DNA of 64,000 nt. Source: JAQBXX01 sp947085325. GTDB lineage: Bacteria; Pseudomonadota; Gammaproteobacteria; SURF-13. Every line of letters begins with the position of its first letter. Within the stretch, counting starts at the first letter, position 1. The translations under genes were made by a program, and so were the position numbers. This document shows, in pieces, positions 42,414 to 49,286 of this stretch. The DNA is taken from assembly GCA_947085325.1 (NCBI GenBank), contig CAMTVY010000001.1, positions 1 to 64,000 of the forward strand. The letters run 5' to 3'. The notes under the pieces were generated by a model, which ran no database searches, was not told the DNA's origin, and saw only the letters and a list, made by a program, of their open reading frames with translations.

Positions 42414-43291
42414 TGCGCTCCGGATATGCCGCTATCGTGGGCCGCCCCAATGTGGGCAAGTCGACACTGCTCAACCACCTGCTCGGGCAAAAAATCAGCA
42501 TCACCTCGCAGCGGCCGCAAACCACGCGTCACCGCATTCTCGGCATCAAGAGCGGCAGCGATTTCCAGATCATCTACGTGGATACCCCCGGCCTGCACCA
42601 GGCGGGCAAACGTGCCATAAACAAATACATGAACCGCGCCGCGCTCACCTCCCTGAACGATGTAGAGGTGGTGATTTTTGTGGTTGAAGGGCTGCGCTGG
42701 ACGGATGAAGATAGCTATGTGCTGGAAAGGATCAAGGCGCTGAAGGTGCCGGTAATACTGGCCGTCAACAAGGTTGACAAGATTCCCGATAAAACGGCGC
42801 TGCTGCCGCACCTCGGCAAACTACAGTCACAGATGCAGTTCGCACACATCATTCCGCTTTCCGCACGCAATGGCAGCAATCTGGCGGAGCTGGAGCAGGC
42901 CGTGAAGGCGCTGTTGCCGGAGGGGGAAGCGCTGTATCCGGAAGACCAGCTTACCGATCGCAGCGAACGCTTCCTGGCGGCGGAGTTTGTGCGCGAAAAG
43001 CTCATGCGCGGCACCGGTCAGGAAGTGCCTTACGCCGTCACGGTGGAGATTGAGAAATTCACGCACCAGCGCGGGGTGCTGCATATTCACGCCGTGATCT
43101 GGGTGGAGCGCGAGGGGCAGAAGGCCATCATCATCGGCGAGAAGGGCGAGCGCCTCAAGCGCATCGGCACTCAGGCGCGCATGGAGATGGAGCGCATGTT
43201 TCAGTCCAAGGTATTTTTGCAGCTTCTGGTGCGCGTAAAGGAAGGCTGGTCGGACGATGCGCGCGTAATGGCGCGTATGGGCTACGAATGA
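42413..43291 (+). CDS. era: GTPase Era
   Basis: Essential GTPase for 30S subunit assembly. In the 292-residue protein the G domain has GRPNVGKST, DTPGLHQ and NKVDK, and the C-terminal KH domain contains IIGEKGERLKRIG, which contacts the 3' end of 16S rRNA in known Era structures. The start ATG 42413 overlaps the rnc stop; the longer frame is an rnc shadow. It overlaps recO by ATGA. Confidence 0.97.
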   Translation: MRSGYAAIVGRPNVGKSTLLNHLLGQKISITSQRPQTTRHRILGIKSGSDFQIIYVDTPGLHQAGKRAINKYMNRAALTSLNDVEVVIFVVEGLRWTDEDSYVLERIKALKVPVILAVNKVDKIPDKTALLPHLGKLQSQMQFAHIIPLSARNGSNLAELEQAVKALLPEGEALYPEDQLTDRSERFLAAEFVREKLMRGTGQEVPYAVTVEIEKFTHQRGVLHIHAVIWVEREGQKAIIIGEKGERLKRIGTQARMEMERMFQSKVFLQLLVRVKEGWSDDARVMARMGYE

Positions 43292-44073
43292 GTGTCGCGC
43301 GCGTCAGCCTGCAGCCCGCCTTTGTGCTGCACCATCGTCCGTACCGCGACACCAGCGCGCTGCTGGAGATTTTCACGCCGGAGTTCGGGCGCGTGGGGCT
43401 GGTGGCACGTGGCCTGCGGTCGGCCAAGTCGCGCCTGCAGGGCGTGGTGCAGCCATTTCATCCGCTGCTGGTTTCGTGGAGCGGGCGCGGCGAGCTGGCC
43501 ACGCTTACCGGCTGCGAGGCAGGCGGCGGCATGATCAGGCTGGGTGGCCCGTTGGTCCTCAGCGGTTTTTACCTGAACGAATTGCTGTTGCGGCTGCTGC
43601 ACCGGCACGACCCGCATCCCGCGCTGTTTGAGTGCTACGCCCAGACGCTGCATGTCATGCAGCAGCCGGACAGTGGCGCAGGCGCAACGGGCGCGACGGA
43701 GCAGCGTGCGTTACGCATTTTCGAGAAGCACCTGCTGCGTGAAATAGGCTATGCGCTGATGCTGGATCACGAGGCGGAGAGCGGCGCACCGATAGAGCCC
43801 GGACGGGCGTATAATTACCATCTGGAGCGCGGTCCGCTGAGGGATCGCGCCGGCGTGTCCGCCGGCATTCGCATGCAGGGCAGCAGCCTGCTGGCACTGC
43901 TGCATGAGACCCTGCACGACACGGCGAGCCTGCGCGAAAGCAAGCATCTGATGCGCGCTGCGCTCGGCTTGTACCTGGGCAGCAAGCCGCTGCAAAGCCG
44001 CGAACTGTATATCGACTTTCAAAGGGATATGTCACCGGCACGGGTACCGCCCGTGCTGGAAAAGGCATCATGA
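43288..44073 (+). CDS. recO: DNA repair protein RecO
   Basis: RecF-pathway mediator that helps load RecA onto SSB-coated DNA. The 261-residue protein has the N-terminal OB-fold (PAFVLHHRPYRDTSALLEIFT, split; GLVARGLRSAKSRLQGVVQP) and a helical C-terminal domain. The zinc-finger cysteines found in some RecO proteins are not evident, as in other Gammaproteobacteria. It sits between era and pdxJ with overlapping ends. Confidence 0.94.
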   Translation: MSVARVSLQPAFVLHHRPYRDTSALLEIFTPEFGRVGLVARGLRSAKSRLQGVVQPFHPLLVSWSGRGELATLTGCEAGGGMIRLGGPLVLSGFYLNELLLRLLHRHDPHPALFECYAQTLHVMQQPDSGAGATGATEQRALRIFEKHLLREIGYALMLDHEAESGAPIEPGRAYNYHLERGPLRDRAGVSAGIRMQGSSLLALLHETLHDTASLRESKHLMRAALGLYLGSKPLQSRELYIDFQRDMSPARVPPVLEKAS

Positions 44074-44807
44074 ACAGCGAGATTCTGCTCGGCGTCAATA
44101 TCGATCACGTGGCCACGCTACGCGAGGCGCGCGGCACGCGCTATCCCGATCCGGTGCAGGCCGCCTTTGAGGCGGAGCAGGCCGGTGCGGATGCCATTAC
44201 CTTGCACCTGCGCGAAGACCGGCGGCATATCCAGGAGCGTGACGTGGAGGTGCTGAAGGGCGCCTTGCAGACCCGCATGAATCTGGAGATGGCGGTCACC
44301 GATGCGATGCTGGCATTCGCCATCCGCATCAAGCCGCGCGACTGTTGCCTGGTGCCGGAGCGGCGCGAGGAGTTGACTACCGAGGGTGGGCTGGACGTGG
44401 CCGGGCAGCTTGCGCGCGTAAGTGAAGGCTGCACAGCGCTTAAGGCGGCAGGTGTGCGGGTCTCATTGTTTATTGATGCCGAGCTGCGCCAGGTCGAGGC
44501 CGCGGCGCGCGCGGGTGCGCCGGTGATCGAAATTCACACCGGGCATTATGCGGATGCGCAGGACGATCACGCACGGGCAGCGGAATTGCAGCGTATCATG
44601 GCGGCCGTAAAACACGGCAAAGCGCTGGGGCTCCAGGTCAATGCCGGGCATGGCCTGCACTACCATAACGTTTCGACCATTGCCGCCCTGGCGGAAGTGA
44701 GCGAACTCAACATAGGGCACGCGATTGTGGCGCGAGCTGTATTTACCGGATTTGCCGAGGCGGTGCGCGAGATGAAGCGCCTGATGCGCGAGGCGCGCCG
44801 TGGCTGA
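44070..44807 (+). CDS. pdxJ: Pyridoxine 5'-phosphate synthase
   Basis: Condenses 1-deoxyxylulose 5-phosphate with 3-amino-2-oxopropyl phosphate in vitamin B6 synthesis. The 245-residue TIM-barrel starts with the conserved LGVNIDHVATLREARG, followed by HLREDRRHIQ, NLEMAVTDAM and VNAGHGLHYHN. It overlaps recO upstream and acpS downstream. Confidence 0.97.
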   Translation: MNSEILLGVNIDHVATLREARGTRYPDPVQAAFEAEQAGADAITLHLREDRRHIQERDVEVLKGALQTRMNLEMAVTDAMLAFAIRIKPRDCCLVPERREELTTEGGLDVAGQLARVSEGCTALKAAGVRVSLFIDAELRQVEAAARAGAPVIEIHTGHYADAQDDHARAAELQRIMAAVKHGKALGLQVNAGHGLHYHNVSTIAALAEVSELNIGHAIVARAVFTGFAEAVREMKRLMREARRG

Positions 44808-45189
44808 GCGCATCTTCGGCATTGGCACCGACATCGTGCGCGTGTCGCGCATGCAGGCGAGTCTCACGCGTTACGGCGAGAAGTTCGCGCGCCGCATCCT
44901 CACGCTCAACGAGCTCGCTGACTTCGCCCGCTGCGAACGTCCGGCCCATTTCCTCGCCAAGCGCTTCGCCGCCAAGGAGGCGGCGGTCAAGGCGCTGGGG
45001 CTGGGTTTTAGCGCGGGCCTGACACCGCGGCATATTGGCGTCGGTCACGAAAGCAACGGCAAGCCGGTGCTGGAGTATCATGGCAAGGCCAGCGCACTGG
45101 TGAAAAAGATAGGTATCAGTGCCGGGCATGTCAGCATTGCCGATGAAGATGACCACGCCGTGGCGTTTGTCACGCTGATCACGGAATAA
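44800..45189 (+). CDS. acpS: Holo-[acyl-carrier-protein] synthase
   Basis: Transfers 4'-phosphopantetheine from CoA to ACP. The 129-residue protein has the N-terminal magnesium site GIGTDIVRVSRM and the second motif LAKRFAAKEAAVKALG. GTG 44800 overlaps the pdxJ stop by 8 nt. The operon then continues into cysM. Confidence 0.96.
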   Translation: MAERIFGIGTDIVRVSRMQASLTRYGEKFARRILTLNELADFARCERPAHFLAKRFAAKEAAVKALGLGFSAGLTPRHIGVGHESNGKPVLEYHGKASALVKKIGISAGHVSIADEDDHAVAFVTLITE

Positions 45190-45191
45190 GC

Positions 45192-46088
45192 ATGGCCACA
45201 GACCATCCCACGATTGAGGCGTTTATCGGCAACACGCCCTTGGTGTGCTTGCAGCGCCTGCCGGGCGCCACATCCAATACCCTGCTGGTCAAGCTGGAAG
45301 GCAATAACCCGGCGGGCTCGGTGAAGGATCGTCCGGCGATGAGCATGATCAAACAGGCCGAGGCGCGCGGCGAGATCAAGCCGGGCGACACCCTGATCGA
45401 GGCCACCAGCGGCAATACCGGCATTGCGCTTGCGATGGCGGCGGCGATACGCGGCTATCGCCTCACGCTTATCATGCCGGAACACATGAGCGCGGAGCGG
45501 CGCAGCACCATGAAGGCCTTCGGCGCCGAGATCATTCTGGTGTCGCGCGCCGCGAGCATGGAAGGCGCGCGCGACCTCGCCCTGCAGATGCAGGCCGATG
45601 GCAAGGGCCGCGTGCTCGACCAGTTCGCCAACCCCGATAATCCGCGCGCGCACTACGAAACTACCGGGCCGGAAATCTGGCGCGACACGCAGGGCAAGAT
45701 CACGCATTTTGTCAGCGCCATGGGCACCACCGGCACCATCATGGGCACCTCACGCTTTCTGAAAGAAAAAAATCCCGCAGTGCAGATTATCGGTGTGCAG
45801 CCGAGCGACGGCTCGCAAATCCCCGGTATCCGCCGCTGGCCCAAGGAATATCTGCCGAAGATTTATGACCCCGCGCGTGTGGATCAGGTCGTGGAGGTGA
45901 GCCAGAGCGAGGCCGAGGCGATGACGCGCGAGCTTGCCGCGCGCGAAGGCATATTCGCCGGCATCTCTTCCGGCGGCGCCGTGGCGGCGGCGTTGCATTT
46001 GTCGCGTGAAGTATCCAACGCCGTGATTGTCGCCATCGTATGCGACCGTGGCGACCGCTATCTTTCCACCGGCGTGTTCCCCGAATGA
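45192..46088 (+). CDS. cysM: Cysteine synthase B
   Basis: PLP enzyme making cysteine from O-acetylserine and sulfide or thiosulfate. In the 298-residue protein the PLP lysine lies in NPAGSVKDRPA, the phosphate-binding loop is EATSGNTGIA, and the residues around GTTGTIMGTSRFLKE and PGIRRWP match CysM rather than CysK. It completes the sulfur assimilation route whose earlier steps are encoded at 238-5662. It overlaps the next gene by ATGA. Confidence 0.95.
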   Translation: MATDHPTIEAFIGNTPLVCLQRLPGATSNTLLVKLEGNNPAGSVKDRPAMSMIKQAEARGEIKPGDTLIEATSGNTGIALAMAAAIRGYRLTLIMPEHMSAERRSTMKAFGAEIILVSRAASMEGARDLALQMQADGKGRVLDQFANPDNPRAHYETTGPEIWRDTQGKITHFVSAMGTTGTIMGTSRFLKEKNPAVQIIGVQPSDGSQIPGIRRWPKEYLPKIYDPARVDQVVEVSQSEAEAMTRELAAREGIFAGISSGGAVAAALHLSREVSNAVIVAIVCDRGDRYLSTGVFPE

Positions 46089-46858
46089 ATATACTCGTAT
46101 TTGACATCGAGACCGTGCCGGACGTGGAGAGCGGTCGGCGGCTGTACAAACTTGACGGCCTCAACGACAAGGAAGTCGCCGAGGTGATGTTTCATGCGCG
46201 TCGGCAGGAAACCGGAGGCTCTGAATTCCTGCGCCTGCACCTGCACCGCATCATTGCCATCTCCGCAGTGGTGCGCACGCGCGACAAAGTGAAAGTGTGG
46301 TCTCTGGGTGAAGTGGATGCGCCAGAAAAGGAACTGGTCACACGCTTTTTCGACGGCATCGAAAAATACACGCCGACACTGGTGTCGTGGAACGGCGGCG
46401 GCTTTGACCTGCCGGTGCTGCACTATCGCGCACTGCTGCACGGCGTGGCCGCGCCGAAGTATTGGGATACGGGCGAGGCGGACAGCTCCTTCAAATGGAA
46501 TAACTACCTCAGCCGCTATCACGCGCGCCATACCGATCTCATGGACGTTATTTCCCTGTATCAGCCGCGCGCCACGGCGCCACTGGATGAGATCGCCACG
46601 CTGCTCGGCTTCCCCGGCAAGATGGGTATGCACGGCAGCCAGGTGTGGGACAATTACATGCGCGGCGAGATTGTGAACATCCGCAACTACTGCGAAACGG
46701 ACGTGCTCAATACCTATCTCGTATATATGCGCTTTGAATTGATTCGCGGCCACATGACCCAAGAAGAATACGATCTAGAATGCCAGCGGCTGCGTGATGA
46801 GCTGGTGCACGAAAATAAACCACATCTACACGAATTTCTTGCCGCCTGGCGTACATAG
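46085..46858 (+). CDS. Predicted 3'-5' exonuclease (PolB-like)
   Basis: A 257-residue DnaQ/DEDD-fold protein. It has ExoI DIETVP at residues 7-12, ExoII SWNGGGFDLPVL and a C-terminal ExoIII-like YCETDVLNTY. It belongs to the family of stand-alone exonucleases similar to the proofreading domain of family-B polymerases; the physiological role is not known. The start ATG 46085 overlaps the cysM stop. The dispersed repeat copy 2 begins 4 nt after its stop. Confidence 0.9.
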   Translation: MNILVFDIETVPDVESGRRLYKLDGLNDKEVAEVMFHARRQETGGSEFLRLHLHRIIAISAVVRTRDKVKVWSLGEVDAPEKELVTRFFDGIEKYTPTLVSWNGGGFDLPVLHYRALLHGVAAPKYWDTGEADSSFKWNNYLSRYHARHTDLMDVISLYQPRATAPLDEIATLLGFPGKMGMHGSQVWDNYMRGEIVNIRNYCETDVLNTYLVYMRFELIRGHMTQEEYDLECQRLRDELVHENKPHLHEFLAAWRT

Positions 46859-46861
46859 CGT

Positions 46862-46997
46862 CATAAATCTACTGCGCGTCTTTGATGCGGGTGCGTGCGG
46901 TGCTCGGAATCCTCATGTACTACTTGTACACTCCGGTTCCTGCGCTCCGCCACCCCCGCCTGAAAGCCGCTCGCTACGATTTCTGGCACTATGTATA
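46862..46997. repeat. Dispersed repeat, copy 2
   Basis: A 136-bp copy of the element at 25633-25832, in the same orientation and, like copy 1, immediately downstream of a plus-strand gene. It lacks the 51-bp insertion of copy 1 and has a different short segment (TCATGTACTACT) where copy 1 has GGGGCCGCGTAGCGGCAGAC. The shared blocks are nearly identical. Confidence 0.85.
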
Positions 46998-47017
46998 ATC
47001 CACCCAACTTACACCTC

Positions 47018-47055
47018 CTTGCTACTTCTAACTTGCCACTTGCTACTGCTTCTAA
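47018..47055 (+). repeat. Heptad leader directly upstream of rlmD
   Basis: Four 7-nt units, CTTGCTA CTTCTAA CTTGCCA CTTGCTA, followed by CTGCTTCTAA and the rlmD ATG. The arrangement repeats that of the topA and trkH leaders although the unit sequence has drifted. No Shine-Dalgarno sequence and no matching upstream arm are seen; the dispersed repeat lies there instead. Confidence 0.65.
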
Positions 47056-48405
47056 ATGCCCCGCCGTTCACGTAATTTAAAATCACAGCCGCAAGAGCCT
47101 GTGCCAGCGTACGTCGAGTCGCTCAACCACGACGGGCGCGGTGTGGCGCATATCGGCGGCAAGGCCGTGTTCATCGAAGGCGCATTGCCGGGCGAAGAGG
47201 TGTTGTTCACCTATGTCGCACAACACAAGCGCTACGATGAAGGAAAGGCTGCGCAAATTCTCAAGCCGTCACCGCAACGTGTAACGCCGCGCTGCGTGCA
47301 TTTCAATATTTGCGGCGGATGCAGCCTGCAACATATGGAGGCCGCCGCACAGATCGAGGCCAAGCAACAGGTCATGCTGGACAATCTCCGGCAGATCGGC
47401 AGGGTCGAGCCAGAGCAGGTATTGCCGCCACTGAGAGGCCCGCACTGGGGCTACCGGCGCCGCGCGCGGCTGGGCGTCAAGTTCGTCATCAAGAAAGACA
47501 AGCTGCTGGTCGGCTTTCGTGAAAAGCGCAGCGCACTGCTGGCCGACATTGAGCGCTGCGAGGTATTGCATCCTTCAGTCGGAGAGTTGCTGCCAGAGCT
47601 GCGCGCGCTTATTGCCGGTCTCGAAAGCTATAATTGCATTCCGCAGATTGAAGTGGCCGTGGGTGACGAGGCGACGGCCTTGGTATTTCGCAACCTGGCC
47701 GTGTTGAGCGGCTCCGATCTGGAAAAGATGCAGCAGTTCGGAGAGGCGCACGGCTTACAGATATATCTGCAACCGGCGGGGCCGGAGAGCGTGACGCTGC
47801 TCTGGCCGACGGCCGCGAGCCTGAGTTATCGATTACCCGATGACGGACTCGAACTGTTTTTTTCGCCGACCGATTTTATGCAGGTCAATGGCGAGATCAA
47901 CCGCGCCATGATAGCGAGCGTCATCGGGCTGCTCGACCTCAAGCCGCAGGAGCGTGTGCTCGACCTGTTCTGCGGGCTCGGCAATTTCACCTTGCCGTTG
48001 GCGCGTCATGCCGGCCATGTCACCGGAGTGGAGGGTGACGCGAAACTGGTGCAGCGCGCAAAAGACAATGCGCACCACAACGGTATCTACAACGCGGAAT
48101 TCTACGCGGCCGATCTCAGTCAGGATTTGGCCCAACAGGTCTGGGCTGGGAAACAGTTCGACAAAATTCTGCTCGACCCGCCGCGCACCGGAGCGCTGGA
48201 GATCGTCAGGCAACTGCCGCTGTTCGGGGCCGCAAGAATTGTGTACGTCTCGTGCAATCCCGCCACCCTGGCGCGCGATGCGCAGGAGCTTGTGCAGCGC
48301 GGATACAGGTTGCTGAGTGCGGGAGTGATGGACATGTTTCCCCATACCACGCATGTTGAATCCATCGCGTTGTTTGAAAAATACGAAGAAATTCAAACAA
48401 CCTAG
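47056..48405 (+). CDS. rlmD: 23S rRNA (uracil-1939 C5)-methyltransferase RlmD
   Basis: Methylates U1939 of 23S rRNA. The 449-residue protein has an N-terminal TRAM domain (VESLNHDGRGVAHIGGKAVF), iron-sulfur ligands in CVHFNICGGCSLQHM plus a later cysteine, the SAM motif DLFCGLGNFTLPLA, DPPRTGA, and the catalytic cysteine motif VSCNPATLARD. The stop is directly followed by the integrase remnant. Confidence 0.96.
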   Translation: MPRRSRNLKSQPQEPVPAYVESLNHDGRGVAHIGGKAVFIEGALPGEEVLFTYVAQHKRYDEGKAAQILKPSPQRVTPRCVHFNICGGCSLQHMEAAAQIEAKQQVMLDNLRQIGRVEPEQVLPPLRGPHWGYRRRARLGVKFVIKKDKLLVGFREKRSALLADIERCEVLHPSVGELLPELRALIAGLESYNCIPQIEVAVGDEATALVFRNLAVLSGSDLEKMQQFGEAHGLQIYLQPAGPESVTLLWPTAASLSYRLPDDGLELFFSPTDFMQVNGEINRAMIASVIGLLDLKPQERVLDLFCGLGNFTLPLARHAGHVTGVEGDAKLVQRAKDNAHHNGIYNAEFYAADLSQDLAQQVWAGKQFDKILLDPPRTGALEIVRQLPLFGAARIVYVSCNPATLARDAQELVQRGYRLLSAGVMDMFPHTTHVESIALFEKYEEIQTT

Positions 48406-48500
48406 CCCAAGGCTTCGTGGATGTCGCTTGCTAGAAAACAAAGTATAGCGTTTAATCCATTCTCTATAAGTCTGTTCGGTGTGTAGACTATAGTAGTGCG
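48406..48500 (-). pseudogene. Remnant of an integron-type tyrosine recombinase
   Basis: On the minus strand this stretch translates to TEQTYREWIKRYTLF followed by SSKRHPRSLG, preceded by HYYSLH. That is the core of the SAM-like N-terminal domain of integron integrases (the pattern HYSxRTEQxYxxWIKRFxLFHxKRHP). About 32 codons remain; the start and the whole catalytic domain are missing. The left end is cut by the rlmD 3' end and the right end by the inverted repeat at 48501. It is a non-functional fragment. Confidence 0.8.
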
Positions 48501-49204
48501 TAAAGGGCTCTGGCCCCTTAAATTTTAAATTTGAGAAATTTCTTTGGGGGCGAGCTTGGACGACCTGAAGCCAGTTGCAGACCATCTCCGGGCACTGGCC
48601 CAATCTGTGGGAGACCCTCCGGAAATTGCAGGCTACGAAGCGGATTCGGCAGATGTGACGATTACGCGAATGCACCGCGTCTCAGTGTCAGACGATGACC
48701 TGCGGGCTTTTGCCGAAACATTGCGCGGTATTCCAACGCTCAGTGGACTAGACGGAGGCATTGCGCACTACTCGCCATCCGCCAGTGGGTCAATCTCGCT
48801 GGACTTGATTGGGCATTGGCTATTGGCCCAAGCACGTGCTTCGCCATCAGAGGATTGCGTAGCCTGCCTGATGGCAGCCATCGCCAAGAATCAGAGTCCT
48901 GTATTGGAAATCATTCCCGTCTGGGGTATCTCTCCGCGAGTGAGTATCGATCTTGGGGAGGGTATAAAGATCGTGCCGATCCATGACCTCCCGCCGTCCA
49001 AACTAAAGGATCTTTTTATCGGCAAGAGGAGGCATAAGTATTCTTTCGACATTGCGAACTCCTCTCCTCGGCCTGGCGCGGCGATCGTAAAAGAAACTGT
49101 CCATGGCCCCTTGTATGAGTCAAAAAACAGGAAAAAGGGGTCGCGTCTTGTATCTTGATATTTAAGCAAACCCGTTTTATCGGGATAAGATCAGAGCCCT
49201 TTTA
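48501..49204. other. Accessory islet bounded by short inverted repeats
   Basis: AAAGGGCTCTG at 48502-48512 is repeated inverted at 49192-49202 (CAGAGCCCTTT), enclosing about 700 bp with one orphan ORF. The left end forms the palindrome-like TAAAGGGCTCTGGCCCCTTA. Near the right end AAAAAGGGGTC at 49134-49142 and a small hairpin CCCGTTTTATCGGG occur. Such AGGGGTCAGAGCCC motifs often border small mobile segments, but no transposase is present. Confidence 0.5.
48544..49158 (+). CDS. Orphan hypothetical protein, possibly truncated
   Basis: I do not recognise this 204-residue protein. It is soluble, starts with TTG 48544 (MGASLDDLK; TTG 48556 is an alternative), and has a mixed alpha/beta composition with HRVSVSDDDLRAFAETL and GEGIKIVPIHDLPPSKLKDL. 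No membrane segment or catalytic motif is visible. The last residues (NRKKGSRLVS) are encoded by repeat-like sequence, AAAAAGGGGTC and CTTGTATCTTGA, suggesting that the natural 3' end was lost. It lies alone in the islet next to the integrase remnant and has a lower GC content than the adjacent genes. Confidence 0.55.
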   Translation: MGASLDDLKPVADHLRALAQSVGDPPEIAGYEADSADVTITRMHRVSVSDDDLRAFAETLRGIPTLSGLDGGIAHYSPSASGSISLDLIGHWLLAQARASPSEDCVACLMAAIAKNQSPVLEIIPVWGISPRVSIDLGEGIKIVPIHDLPPSKLKDLFIGKRRHKYSFDIANSSPRPGAAIVKETVHGPLYESKNRKKGSRLVS

Positions 49205-49286
49205 GCAGGGATGCATGGCGGCGCGGTCATGATTTTGCGTTTGTTGCATCATGCCGGACAGTGGCCTTAATTCCCAGACAGGTGTC
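49159..49286. other. Gap downstream of the islet
   Basis: A 128-bp gap between convergent genes. It includes the right inverted end of the islet (49192-49204) and a run around 49225-49250 with no recognisable feature. I looked for an attC-like pair of core sites and found none that was convincing. Confidence 0.4.

Noticed and set aside
47833..48675. 280-residue minus-strand frame as a complete recombinase gene
   Set aside because: Only about 32 internal codons resemble an integrase; the rest is antisense to rlmD and the orphan ORF.
49159..49286. Possible attC recombination site after the orphan ORF
   Set aside because: No pair of GTTRRRY and RYYYAAC core sites with the right spacing was found, so a true gene cassette is not supported.
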